From Nectonema munidae (Eukaryota > Nematomorpha > Nectonematoida > Nectonematidae): DNA of 64,000 bases. Within the stretch, counting starts at the first letter, position 1, and every line of letters begins with the position of its first letter. The notes under the pieces were generated by a model that had not been told where the DNA came from, made no database searches, and saw nothing but the letters and a program-made list of their open reading frames with translations. The translations under genes were made by a program, and so were the position numbers. Below, one piece after another: positions 9,915 to 22,498 of the stretch. The stretch lies in contig JAUIRK010000014.1 in NCBI GenBank assembly GCA_030549495.1, positions 1 to 64,000 of the forward strand. Direction: 5' to 3'.

Positions 9915-10985
9915 ACATTTTTTATACTATTACTGTTGCTATCTATGCCCTGCAAGTTTCTCCCTTTCACCTCTTTCAAACTCAGACATGCATGGCAATC
10001 TCTTTTTAACCTAAAAATTCCTATTATTATTTGGGTTTGTTAAAGACATGTTTTCTCTTTTTATTACAATTTTCTAGTTTAGAAAAATTTTAATTCTTGT
10101 CTAGAAGTTTACTGAAAAAATTCAGTAACTGCTGATATTTGAAAAAAAAATTTTAGAAGGTAGGCATATTAATGTGACACATTTTTCAGTAAAATTTTTC
10201 CTTACAAAGAAACATAATCTCTAATTGTTGGATTCTTATAGAATATACATGCGATTCAAAATTGGTACTTGTCTTTTGTTCGTCCTAGTCATAACTAGTG
10301 TTGAACACGTGTTAAAACCCCTTTTTTTTCAAATTTTTTTAATATTTTCAATAGTAATTTCATGAAGATCATCAAACACATTGGGAGAAAATGCAAAACA
10401 TTTCGTAAATCATTTCTGAAAAATAATAGATTTCAAGACTTTTTAAAGAATAATTGATTTTAGATAGAGCATAAAATGAAGTAGTCTATCAGGCACTTTA
10501 CAGGAATTGATGAAAGAATATTTGATTGATAGAGAAAACAAATAACTGAATGTTGGAGTTTTACTTGCATATTTTATTTATAAAAAAGATGGTGAATAAT
10601 TTTTTGAGGTAAATAATTATAATAATGCAACGTATTATGGGATTAATTACTTATCCTTTTATTTTCATACTGTTTCGATAATTTGGTTCAGTTGTTTTTG
10701 TCATACTTTTCTCATGCGTAAACTTTCATTTGTAAATAAATATCATATCATATCATATTAACTGGATACTCTTAATCTTATGTTCTTGACAATTTTGTCA
10801 TCAAAGTCTAATTTCAATCAGTTTTTTGCAGCAATTCTCCACATCGATACCGTGAAGTTCAAGCTTTACAAAAATCTGACAGTTCTTCAATTCTCTTTTA
10901 ACGAAATATATCGACAAATTAAAAAAGAAATACACCATTCCTTCGTTAATATGCGTACGTTGGAATCAGAAACACCTAACACATA
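9915..10985. other. no gene seen
   Basis: AT-rich DNA downstream of Arp2. A short (TATCA)n run lies near 10741-10757. A 69-codon frame at 10780-10989 has no recognised similarity. Confidence 0.5.
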
Positions 10986-10989
10986 TTAA

Positions 10990-11165
10990 GTGAGAGCGCA
11001 TTTTAGCATCAGTCATGTCCGCCATCTTGGATCTCATCTGAGAACGAAAAAGACATGAATATGCGAGAAACCGCGAGATTCGGTGTTTGTCGTATTTTTT
11101 TGGGGTTCAAGATGCCGCCGCATATATCCGAGCGCATCTTAGCGGAGGTGTTGTGTATATACAAT
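10990..11165. other. CpG-rich block with dyad and direct repeats
   Basis: This is a GC- and CpG-rich island in otherwise AT-rich DNA. GCCATCTTGGATC (near 11023) faces GGTTCAAGATGCCGCC (near 11104) as an inverted pair. GAGCGCATTTTAGC (near 10993) and GAGCGCATCTTAGC (near 11130) are direct copies. Divergent ATG codons in AAGATGGCGGAC and AAGATGCCGCC context lie about 85 bp apart, each opening a short frame (19 and about 35 codons). It could be a bidirectional promoter-like element with YY1-like AAGATGGCGG sites or a small MITE. Confidence 0.4.
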
Positions 11166-11169
11166 ATAG

Positions 11170-12350
11170 GCATTGTTAAAAGTTATTACATCCAAATTTC
11201 ATTGCTTCACATCTAACTGATTTTATTGCATTGGGGTTTTTTGTATCTACCATCTCTTTTATTTGTTTTATTATATGAATTGTTTTCTTGAAAAATTCAT
11301 AGTTTTATTCTCAACTCACAAATGAAAAGTAGCGAATTTTTCCATTTTTTTGCAAGAAAAATTTCATTAACTACATGAAACATTCTTTTTGTTTTTTTGA
11401 TTTGAAAAATTTTTATTCTTGATTTTATAAAAAAAACATGATAATTAATTTTTTATATACACATTTAGTTACAGCACAAATGCTTTCGCTTCAATTTGAG
11501 TTTTTGTAGTTTATTTTAGATTTTGAAATAAGTACTTAAACCCGATAAAAGTTCTTTAATATTAGAATGGCGAAATTTTTAAATTCTTAATAACAAATTT
11601 CGCATTGTTAATTATTTTAATATTTAATTTTAAGGATAATGGGGTAAACTTTACTATAAACATAGTTCTAAGGAAAGATTGTTTTACAATTTAATCCTAG
11701 TAAACGACTTCTATAAATATCAGTGCAATTAGGGTTCGTTGTTTAACGCAAATTATTAAAGTCCTTTACAAATTTTGAACTTATTTCATATATTGAGTTT
11801 TAAAAACTCATCTATCACACGTTTTGAAATCTATAATCTCAAAAGATTGGCACGGGAGACAACTCCTTATATTTTTTACCCAATATTTTCTAAACTCACA
11901 AAAAATTTTATCCACTATGGTCAATTACATATTATACACATTTTATATAAAATTTCCTCCATTTATGATTTGATATAAAAACAGGTAAGGCAACGATGTA
12001 AAGATCATAATTTTGCAATGTATTTCATTTGATATCTATTTATAAAGATTGTGCCTGTTTGATCTGATATAATAATACTGGGGAGACAACAGGATGAAAG
12101 TCATTGTGCTTTTGAATAGAAAAGCAATTTTCAATGATCTTTATGCTCTAGTATTACTATAACGAAGTGTTTGATGACTGATAAGACATTTTTTTCACAT
12201 GTAAAATTTTCAACATTAAAATATATAAGTAATTTCTGCGTATTTTTTGTCTCCTCATTGGCTTGCCAGCCAACTAATATGAATGGATGTTTTGAGACAA
12301 TTTTTAAACGCGAACTGCATAATTGTTTTACTCTTTCAGACATTTAAACA
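11170..12350. other. no gene seen
   Basis: AT-rich, with only short frames of no recognisable family. Confidence 0.5.
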
Positions 12351-12745
12351 CGCTAATTGCCAAAACTGAGTCCGAAAATAAAATCAGTATGGCCGATTTG
12401 GTATAAAAATTAATTTTATATCAAATTTGAAGTCTTCGTAAGCTCATCAATCAAAATTTTGATTACCTTTCTTTTTGGAAAAACATGCATATGTTCCAAT
12501 ATATGTACATTCGATAAGGAAGAAGAGGGGGGACTGAATATAATTATAAATTTCCAAGAATATATGTAAGTTAAAAACTACACAAATAAAATTTTGTTGA
12601 CAAAAAATGTAGAACTGAATTTTGACTGTTTTTGCAAACATGGTCATTCAACTCACGTGAAACTGGTATCAAAATATGCAGTTAGCTATTTTATCTAGTT
12701 AAGAAGTTTGAAGGGATATAATTAAGCCAATTTTATAGTTTTAGT
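12350..12745 (-). repeat. fold-back/satellite repeat family, short copy
   Basis: One internal unit (AACTGAGTCCGAAAATAAAAT then AGTATGGCCGATTTGGTATA) is followed by the family's terminal block GGTCATTCAACTCACGTGAAA ... AAGGGATATAATTAAGCCAA. It is related in inverted orientation to 32.0-33.3 kb and in the same orientation to 46.5-47.5 kb. Confidence 0.65.
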
Positions 12746-13664
12746 TGAAAGGATGGCTAAAACTGATAGTGTTAATATTAGGGGTTGAAATGAAGACGAG
12801 TTAAAAAAAATTTAATGAAATCAAAAAAATGCAATCATTTATTGAGGGATATTGTCAAGATTCTGATAGGAAGGCGCAGTCTAATTTCTAATCGGAACAT
12901 ATAAACTTAGACAGTGGCATCAGCTTTAACATTATTTTCAGTAAATATGTACTTCTTTAAAGAAACTTGGGAGCATTTTTCATTGATCACACATTCAATT
13001 TCTAAACAGAAAATATTTCATCCAAACTTCACCAATCTAAAATAAATAAACATTTAATTTCAGCATTCATTATTCGTAATAAGTGTCAATTAAGGATCTG
13101 GAACATACGTTTTCTCTCATATTAAACCGACGCAAATTTTTTTTGGTCTATCTGAACCGAACCCAAAAAAATTAAATTTTCAACCTGTGTCGGACCCACT
13201 AATTAGTATGTTCAGTCCGAACTAACCAACCGAATTTTGGAGATCTCATATTTATCAGAAGCAATTTCATTTCATACCCCCATGAATGTATTATATATCT
13301 GTAAACTGTAGAATTTCAAGCTGACATTCGTGCTATTTTAAAGTTAATTACAAAGTGAAACAAAAAATTTTTTGTTTTTATTTTTAGGTCAAGTCAAAAG
13401 TGCATTTCTGTGGTTCTAAACATCCGCTTTGATTTATGTAGATTAGTTTTTTTAAAAATGTTTGCTATAGATTTTCAATTATTTTCTAAATTATTTTATC
13501 TATAAATCCAATATATTTTCAAATATTTAACAATTAAATTATGAATACTCGTCGTTGTAAATATTCTGTTGATTGCTTTACAGTTTTTGTTTAAAAAAAA
13601 TGCCAAAAAGTAAAATATGCTTACCATTCTTACTTTGTAATGCCGTTAAGATAAAGAAAAAACT
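12746..13664. other. no gene seen
   Basis: AT-rich DNA with no exon-like or repeat-end signal recognised. Confidence 0.45.
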
Positions 13665-14715
13665 GGGCACCACATGTTGATTGTAAAAATTATCGTCGTA
13701 CGTTTGAAGGGTTTAGGGGGGAAAAGATCAATGCCGTTTGCAATTGCTTCTTATGTATGCTGGATCAAACAAAAAACGGAAAGGTCAAAAAGCTCATGTT
13801 CCGCTTTATTTAACTATATTTCCTGTGCAACAACCTCCTTTTCATCAAAAGCGAGCATCTGAAGAAACCCTCAAAATGAAAGTGAAGAGCGTTTTTCTAG
13901 TCAAAATCGTACAAGATGTCTATATTACCCGAAACAGAGGGATATTAATGATCTTATTAGTGAAATGTGTTTATTTAACAAAATCAAACACAGAATTACT
14001 AGTTTAAGATTGAAACAATAGAATTTATTAAATGACAAAGTTAAAATAACTACCCCACGATTAATCACAACAAATTGGAGCTTTTTCATTGTCAGTTGAA
14101 AAGGTTAGAAAGCTGTTTTATTATACAATACAAAGACATTGCGATATATTCCTTTAGCACACTCTACTCACCTCAAAGAAAGCTGTGAAAGTATTAAAAA
14201 CTGCTAATTGCTTTAAATTACAGCGACTTTTTAAAGGGAACTCATTGATGATTTTTAAAATGGATTTACAAAGTATCCTTGTTTCTTATGTCTTTGGGAC
14301 AGCAGAAACACAGCCCTTCATGTGAAAAGAAAAACTGATAATTGACAGATGCCAAGTTGAACGTATATCTACAATACGAACACTTGATTAAATTGTCAAA
14401 AATACTAATACCACCTCTGCACATGAAATTGGGTCTAATCAAACAGTATGTTAAAAAACTAAACGCAGAAAGCGAAGCTTTTGACATTATATAAAATGTG
14501 TTTTAAACTGTCAAAAGAAAAGGTAAAAGCTTATCAAAATGGGCTGTAGAATGTCATTAAAATGGCATACATTGGATGCTCATCTAAATGTGTTTAAAAA
14601 CAATTGCCACTTTATTCTCAGGAGCAAGGAGAGCGATTTCACTAAGATATTCCATTTTTTGAAGGATATAAAGGACAGCATAATGAAAATATGATTGGAG
14701 CTTATATATATATAT
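13665..14715 (+). pseudogene. relic of an uncharacterised transposon-associated protein family, copy 1
   Basis: Conserved blocks appear in order on the + strand, spread over several frames: HVDCKNYRRTFEGFRG near 13670, RDINDLISEMCLF near 13940, a segment ending IPLAHSTHLKES near 14150, KYPCFLCLWDSRNTALH near 14270, a PPLHMKLGLIKQYVKKL-like segment near 14415, GCRMSLKWHTLDAHL near 14545 and QEQGERFH near 14625. I recognise this order from a large family of hypothetical proteins that recur in Hydra and arthropod genomes and behave like transposon products. No biochemical function is known to me. The copy is decayed with several breaks. Flanking inverted repeats were not identified. A second relic is at 53.9-54.7 kb. 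Confidence 0.7.
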
Positions 14716-16234
14716 ATGGAATTTCTTACGTAAAAGGAAGTTAGAATGAATATAAAGATAATCGAGGAAATTTTTTTTAAATAAAATCATTATTCTATTT
14801 AAGTTTAGTTTTTATTACTTGAAGAAAAAAATATAAATATATTCGTATGTATAAAATATAATATACCCAATGGAGAATATATATATTTATTTTTGATTTT
14901 TTTTACATAAATAAATATTAAAGTTTTTGTTTATTTAGGTGTAAACATTACAACTATATATATAAATTCTATTGGAGTCAAACGGAAATTTAATAGCAGA
15001 CAGATTTTTGCCTTTTTTAACTAATTATAAATGAGAAAAAATGTTTTTTGAAGAGTGGACAAAATGAGTGTTACACGGTGTTATCATTCGATTTAGTAAA
15101 TTTTATTTCCAACGATTTGAATCTTTGTTTGCAATCTATTCATCAACATAATAATATATAAGAAAGGTATCATTCTAAAATCAAAATAACTTATAACTCA
15201 GAATTTGTGAGTAAATTATTAATTAAATATAGAAACTAAAAAAAAGGTAAATGAAAAACATATTAAAAATGGAATTTACTGGTATCCGAAGAGTAAGAAA
15301 TAATTTTCAAACCATGATCAACCTGTTAATTAGGATTACCGGTGCCCTAACTAAAATACCCGAATTTTGGATAGTCTACTGTTCTCAACTATCCAAAATA
15401 GTTTATACATTCAAAGAGGATTTCAGAATCGGAAAGTAATAAATCCAGCCAGGACTTTGCAGGAGTCCAACTACGATTCCCAACAGATCGACGAAATAGC
15501 CATGATATTCCTCTTTTGCTCCTTGAAATATGCGACTACGACTCCACAACACTACCTTCGTTTACCACACGGTTTTGATGCAACACCATTACCACCATAA
15601 TGGAGTAAAAAGCCCTTATTCAAAATAAATTGTTTTTAAGCATGGTCTAGAATTTTAGTGCCACAATTTTACTTTATATCAGCCTATAGTTGTCCTTATA
15701 GACTACACTTGATGAATTATCACATTTAAGAAAAAAAAGGTAAAATTCGAAAAAACACATTTTTTTGTGTTTAAAAAACCCTAAAAAAAATTGAGCGCCA
15801 TCTATTTTAAATTTTTATTTCTAATGCTACAAAGTTTAAAATCCAACTATTTTATGAACAAAAGAATAAAATTGATTAAATATATTATAAAAAAATTTAT
15901 TTATGGAAAAACACGAAATGTAAGTCACTATGAACTCAGCAATGACATGTTATATGCTCTATGAACAGAAGAGAACAGCTATGCACAGTGCATAATTTAT
16001 ATCTTTCTCCCAGCACCAACACCTCGAATAACGACCACTAAAGATATCGATCAACTCGTTGTGACGCAAATCTTGCATCATCGTAATAATCAAGATGTGG
16101 GAAATCCTTGGAAAGAATAAACAATCAGATAAATCTATCTACAGTTTCTCATTGCACGGTTATTGATTTTCATACGCAAACAGTTATTGTTCTGTTTCAC
16201 TACATCATCTTTGCTAACTTCAACTATACAAAAT
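14716..16234. other. no gene seen; upstream of the piggyBac relic
   Basis: Very AT-rich with TATATA runs near 14710 and 14880-14960. Near 15430-15600 is a less AT-rich patch with GGAGTCCAACTACGATTCC and CGACTACGACTCC words and an AATGGAGTAAAAAGCC motif that recurs near 18285 and 19572. Part of this is presumably the 5' flank of the piggyBac element, but its end was not located. Confidence 0.45.
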
Positions 16235-18003
16235 ATGAGTTCTTCATCTTCCTTTACTGAATCCAACGAAGAGGAGCTTTCTGGATGCTCTGAAGATATA
16301 GCTTCTGATATTTTTCAAAGTTCAGAAGAGTTTGAAGTTGAAAGTTTTGATAACTCTGATGATGATTTAGAAAATCGGGATGAAATCATAGATGATGATA
16401 GTCTTTTGGCTCCAGATAGAACTGAATTTACGTGGACCCCTCTAAACCCTGTTATTGCCCTAATTTGAGCCGTAACAGACGTAATCTTTAATCTAGGCCA
16501 TTTGGACCTTCAAATGAAGCAGTGGGAATGAGAAATGAATTTGACATCTTCAAGCTTTTTTTTGATGTTAATCTTATGAGTTATATAGTTGATATGACTA
16601 GAAAAAAAGCTGCAGAAAACTACAGGTAATTCCTTTTGAAAAATTTTCACGTAAAATTTTTACTTATTTTTATTAGTAATGCCAATTGCAAGTGGGAAGA
16701 ACTAAAGAGCTGCTACGAAAGATTTGAAATTTCCGATCTTTTTGCTTACTTTGGTTGTATCCTTCATATAGGCCAAAATAAAGACCAAAAAATTATCACG
16801 CGTCAGTTATTTTCAAAAACTGGAAATCCCTTCCTTAGAGCAGCAATTGGCCGGCGTATGTTTATATTTATTCACATTTTCATTAGGTTTGACGACAGAA
16901 CTCTAAGGGATAGAAACGACAAAATATCACCAATAAGACACCTACATGATAGTTTTTTTCATAAGTGCCATAGATTTTGGACACCACTTGACTCCGTCAC
17001 AATTGACGAGCAATTAATCAAATTTAGAGGTGGTTCGCCTGTAAAGGTTTATGATAGAATAAAACCAGGCCACTATGGAATGAAAATGTTCCATTTGAAC
17101 GATTCTAAAACTTTCTATGTAATGAAGCCTGAGCTTTACGTTACTGGTCTAACGGATAAAAACTATTTCTCCAGTCTTACAGTTTGTAAGCGATTGATTT
17201 CACAGTGTCAGTTGCCTGAAGGCTGTGGAATATATTTAGATCGCTTCTTCACATCACACGAATTAGCAGAGTGGTCTCTTGGACTACACTTGACTATTTG
17301 CGGTACTGTCAATCCAAATCGTAGATTTGTACCGGCTTTACTCAAACCTAAGTATTTGAAAACTCTCAACTTACAAGAGACTGAGAGCAAGATAGTGTAT
17401 AGTAGGTTTGCATCGCTTCCAATATACATACCATTGAAACATGCTAAAAAAATTTCAAGCCTGTATACGTTTTGTCTTCACAACACACAAGAAGTGTAAC
17501 CATAACGAATAACAAAAGCAAACCAGAAACAATATTATGTTATAATGAAAATAAAGGTGGTGTTTTATAGTTTCAACCGAATGGCAAGGGAATATACCTG
17601 TTACAAACCGAGTAGGCGCTGGACTATGGCGATATTTACCAATTATATAGACATTGCAGATTACAATTCATGGGTTATTTTCCAGCACAATTGCTCCGAA
17701 AAAGCTATCTCTACAAAAAAGGGAGGAAGAAAAGTTTTTTTGAAAAGCTTGTCCCTAAGCCTATGCAGACAATCAATGCTAAATCGTTCACTTATTGTTC
17801 AAATTTCTTTGCCGATAAAGAGCGCTTTGTCTTACTTCGGATTTCCGGCACCTCCTGCAATCTCAGAAGCTCTTTCTCCAAGCAGAGGATATTGTTTTGT
17901 ACCCGATTGCAAGCCAAGAACGAGAGGTACGCGCAAGTGTGCTCGTTGCAAAAGATTTATTTGCAAAAGCATTCTTTTTTAACTTATCCTCACTGCAACA
18001 CTT
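16235..18003 (+). pseudogene. piggyBac transposase relic with a 51-nt intron
   Basis: The ATG at 16235 opens an acidic serine-rich N terminus (to 16465), as in piggyBac transposases. The frame shifts before RPFGPSNEAVGMRNEFD (near 16495). A GT-AG intron of 51 bases (16626-16676) joins TACAG to TAATGCC and restores an open frame to 17499. That part holds the first catalytic aspartate in VTIDEQLIKFRGG, then IKPGHYGMKM, and the second in YLDRFFTSHELA, followed by GTVNPNRR. The block NENKGG, where the third aspartate normally follows, has lost it through stops and frame changes near 17560-17600. The C terminus keeps a cysteine-rich CxxC-type finger (CFVPDC ... CARCKRFIC). It is a cut-and-paste transposase for TTAA targets, now inactive. 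Terminal repeats were not identified. Confidence 0.93.
16626..16676 (+). other. short intron in piggyBac transposase
   Basis: It begins GTAATTCC and ends TTTTTATTAG. Removing it joins AAAACTACAG to TAATGCCAATTGC and keeps the transposase frame (ENYS|NANCKWEEL). The length of 51 nt is typical of minimal arthropod introns. Confidence 0.7.
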
Positions 18004-18009
18004 CTTGAA

Positions 18010-21000
18010 TATAACGCATGGTGTTTTTTTTATTTTAATAAATTTCATTTAGCTTTAATTTTTTAAAGATTTTTTAAGCGCTAGATTTTATATGGTGAAA
18101 AATTAATTATTTCTATTTTTATCACCTCCTCCTCCTTTTGATACAAAAGTAGTTGCTAAAATTATGATGAAATTTTTTTTTATAAATTTTGTTTTTATCT
18201 GAAATAATGAACGAGAGGTAAGTGCAGGAATTTTTGTTGATTGTATATTTTTTTCATTTTGAGAAATGGGACTTGAAAAAACACATTGGAGTAAACAGCC
18301 AAACAGTAGTAAGCGAAGCTTGCTCCGTCATTGTAGCATAATAAAGGTGATTTTGTCACATCACATAAAAAACCTGAAAGCTTGATTTTATGTAATAAAT
18401 ACAAAAGTGGAGTTGATTATTTCAATAGAGTGCCTAGAGACTTCACTAATTACAAATACAGTAGAAGATGGACGGAAACCGTTGAATTTTCAAGATATAG
18501 TGGTGGTTAAAACTCATCAGTCACTTTTAAGCACAGCTGTCCTAGCAATGCATTTCCTATATAGAAATGAGGTAAAAAAAGTTTTTTAAAAAACTTCTTC
18601 ATGGAAGCTTTGTTTTATTTAAATGAACGTTTGTGCTAATATTAATCAAATGTCAAGGCCAATCACAAGTTTCTTTTTTATTATGGGTTCCCTCTAGGAT
18701 TCCCAACATTCAAAAGCAGTTCTTCAAGATGATACTGTTCAATTATTGAATTTCTTTTTAGAATGAGGGGTACTGGAAAATGTTACTCTGAGTGAATCAT
18801 TGTGCTCTAATTGTCATTCAAGTATTATATTTGCTTTTTTTACTGTTCAGCCAGATTTTATCAAAAACAAGAATAGTATCGTTATTCTTATTTTCAGTTT
18901 TTTTAACTTTATGTTAGACTTATGTTCTTTTTTGTAATAAACTTTTTAAAATTAAATTTTTGTTTTGTGTTTTTTTAGTGAAAATGATATTTTTGATATT
19001 TCAAAATCCATTTTCATTGAATTGAGTTTTATTTTAGGAAAATATACCAATATTGATTTGATTTTTTATCTTGCACTGTTCTTTTTTTTTGAAAATCTGA
19101 TCACTTTTCACGCTCATTTTTTTCCTTTCAGAAATTCTCTGTTTTTATAAATTTGGTTCTCAGTTCGTAAAAATTCATTTTTATATAGTTACTTGTAGAT
19201 ACAAATTATATGAAAAAGGTATGAAATATGGAATCAGACGAAAACTAAAAATTATCAAACCTAGATGGCGTTAAAATTTATTTTAAAACTGCGTTTTGTG
19301 ATGGTTAGAATGTTCTTAGACAATTATAAAGTAGGCACTTTTACTTATTATGCATGGAATTTCACTCATGCTCTTTTAAAATCGAAATTTAAAAATTTCA
19401 AAAAAAAAAAGATTTTTTTGGTAGGCAGAAAAACCTCAAAAAAATGGAGTCTGTGAGATTAGGAATATTTTGAAATTGACATCTACTTATGCCTGACAAA
19501 ATTAAATATTAATCATTTGGTACGTTATATATATTTTATTACAAGAAAAAACACATTGAAAATGCTGAATGGAGTAAAAAGCCTATGTGTGGTAAGCGAA
19601 GGTTAAAAGCCAAATGATGATACAATTATTAATGCTTAGATTCTTTATCAATTGTATTGTCAAAGCACCTTCTTTTCTTTGGCGATTATTTTAAAACCGA
19701 TAAATTTGCTTATATAAAAGCATTCGTTAGGTAATTTGTTTTGCTAAGTTGCATACAAGGTTCCAAACTTTAAAACGAGCATTTTTAGTATATTTTTTCG
19801 CGCTTACTTTAAGCCTACGGGAAGTTTCCTCAGCACTGAGAAGCGATTACTTATTCTGCAATGTCAATCCATTTCACTTTTAGATCTCCATTAAAGGCTA
19901 AATATATTCGATATAAAAAGAACCTCGTAGTGTGATTGATAGCCCACACGAAATCTAAATAGAATTTGAAAGGTTAGTAGATTTTTGACAGATTTCCTAT
20001 CTCTGATTCCATTAACAACAAACTAAAAATAAGCAGAACCTACGAGAATGTCCATCAGCCTAAAACAAAAAACTGGTCTTTCACAATTTATAATTATATT
20101 TGATAAAAACAAAAAACGGCTCAGAGCTTCTTAGATAGATTATCATGTATCATATAATCAGTTCATCACAGCCAAAAGGTATTAAAAAAATTTAGGAAAG
20201 ATATAATTACAATTTCCATAAATTATGATATGCGTTAATTAATACATCTATTCCAAACATATTGGAAAAACAGATCAATAAAAAAAATCGATAAAAAATT
20301 GCATTAAAATGGTGATATTTCACTACATGGTAATACTTAAATATTTTGAACCCCTTAATGCCATGATTTTTAATGCAGACATCAAGAATTAGTTTACCAC
20401 CTCCCCGGTAAGGGAGGTAATATATGTATGATCCTTACATACATTTTACAACCCTTGAATCCTTTATTATCCTAAAAAAATTCTCTTTTCGCCTTAAAAT
20501 CAGGAAAGAAAAATTAAAATTAGACATTTGAGCAATATTACATTATATAATATATTTCATCATAATAGTTTTTTAGTATGTTTTTTTACCAAAATAAATC
20601 GAAATCTTTTCTAAACTTTTAAAATCGTATTTTTCGAATAAATCAAAAATAATAGTTGAAAAGTATATACATATATATAAAATATAAGGATATACCTTTG
20701 AGAAAAAATAGGTTTTCGTTCAATTTTATTTTTAAAAAAAAACAATTTTTACGTAAATAAAATAATGAGTTATATTGGAAAATATTGTGATCCTGCTTTT
20801 GATGTAATTTTATTTCAGAAAAATTAAAGGAAAAGGCCTTACTAAATATATAGGAAGAAGTTAATGCCAATAAAATTTAAGAGTAGATAGTTTTCAAAAA
20901 TATTTTGAAGGTGAATCAATTTATTTAGACATGTTAGCAAAAATATTTTATGTAAATGATTGAAAATACAAACCTTTTTATTTCACGAAAAGAAAATGGT

Positions 21001-21479
21001 AAAAAAATAAACTCATGGAGTAAGAAAAATGAAAACGTTAGACTTCCGATGAATCGAAAAGAGCTTAAACTGTTTGAATTTGAAAAAAAAATTAAAATAA
21101 AAAATATTTTTAGTAGATTTACTAAAACAAGTTATATTACAATAATGATCTAATACAATGTCCGAAAATCTTTTTATTCAAATAATTAGTTAGATCACAA
21201 CATTTTTCATTATTCCCATTTTTCTGGGAAATTTTTTTTTTCAGAAACACTATTCACACTTCGATTCTCACAAATGTGAATAGCAACCTGCATAAAGGTG
21301 ATAAGGCATAAAAAAGAGGAACCCTTTTTTTTGTTTACCATATGTGATAACGTTATGAAATTACCTACTCTCGTATTCATCTTAGTTAGGAAATATAAAA
21401 TAAGCTTTCATTTTTTAATTAATATTTTATTCTAATATTTATTTTCCCTATTACTTACGCTACTTCCTACTTATGCTCC
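18010..21479. other. no gene seen; scattered repeat words
   Basis: A 3.5-kb AT-rich stretch. A module of GAAAAAACACATTG, TGGAGTAAAVAGCC and GTAAGCGAAG occurs twice (18272-18320 and 19547-19606). A short GC hairpin, CCTCCCCGGTAAGGGAGG, lies near 20400. Frames of 60-75 codons look like chance. Confidence 0.45.
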
Positions 21480-22399
21480 ATTAAAAAAGCGAAGAGCGAT
21501 TCTTAGATACATTTCACTTCCAACACCTCACTTAATCCCTGGAGCACCATCAATAAAATAGTTAAACCAAAGAAAAATACTATTAACCTTCAAACCTTCT
21601 AAACATCCACCTACTCAACATCTTCAATGCATGCATTAAGCACTCCTTTTTTCCCTCAATATGGAAAACTCCTCTTTTTACCAAAACCCCACAAAGACCC
21701 CTCTACTCTTAAAAATTGGCGTCCCATAACCATTCTTCCTGTCTTGGGCAAGCTACTCGAAAAAATTATTCGTAAGCCTACACCTTCACAATTTACCTAT
21801 CTCCCCCGCAAAAACACAGAATCAGCTTTATCCAAACTTACGAAATATCTAGAGCACTCCATTTTTTCTCAGAAAACAACATCTGTCTTATTCCTCGATA
21901 TCGACAACGCCTTCAACAGCGCCTGGCACCCTGCGATCATATTCAACATGCATCTTAAACGCTATCCACCCTACATCTTTATCAGCAACTATTTACTTAA
22001 TCGCTGCCTAATCTTTCGCGACAAAGATCTCTGCGCAATCCATACACTCTCTCTTTCTACCCCTCAGGGCGGCTGCCTTTCCGACATTCTTTGGCTTATC
22101 CTTATTAACCCTTTCTTAGATCTTCTAGACTCCAAATCACATTTTTCTCAGGGCTACTCCGATGATCTACTTTTCTCCTTCTCATCCAACACCCAATCGG
22201 AAAATCTTCTCTAAATGACCACACTTTTCAACACTCTTAAGTTCACCAGCTCTCTGAAGATTTCCTTCAACACATCTAAAACTTCTTTAATTCACTTCAC
22301 ACGAAAACATTCCCAACACTTACCCCATTCCCTCTTCATATACAATAAAACCTTCTACAGCGACTTGACTTTGCTGCTAAAAAGAAAGTCGCTGTAGAC
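21480..22399 (+). mobile_element. LINE (Jockey/I/R1 group) reverse transcriptase, 5'-truncated, first part
   Basis: The open frame at 21627-22214 covers reverse transcriptase motifs: LPKPHKDPSTLKNWRPI, FLDIDNAFNSAWHPAI, STPQGGCLSDILW and the catalytic box GYSDDLL (YSDD in place of the usual YADD). A stop breaks the frame at 22212, and the thumb region continues to 22387 (KISFNTSKTSLIHF). The codon choice is C-rich compared with the surrounding DNA. At 22388-22399 the element is cut by a 6.46-kb insertion; its continuation starts at 28863. The 5' end lacks the endonuclease domain. Confidence 0.88.
22388..22399. repeat. 12-bp direct repeat, left flank of insertion
   Basis: GTCGCTGTAGAC, identical to 28863-28874. 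In the uninterrupted LINE this is a single coding site (KVAVDS). It is therefore probably a target-site duplication, or a shorter one with chance extension. Confidence 0.75.
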
Positions 22400-22498
22400 A
22401 GAGGGTCGTTAGAGAGAGGTTCAAAAGTAGATAGGCTATATTTTAATTAAAGAAAAATAATACAAAGAGGTAAAAACATATGACTTTATTTATAAAAA

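Noticed and set aside
12131-12343. 70-codon minus frame as a gene
   Set aside because: No motif, no codon or composition signal; short enough for chance.
14266-14487. 73-codon minus-strand frame
   Set aside because: Antisense shadow of the uncharacterised-family relic, which has conserved blocks on the + strand.
17208-17429. 73-codon minus-strand frame
   Set aside because: Antisense shadow of the piggyBac catalytic region.
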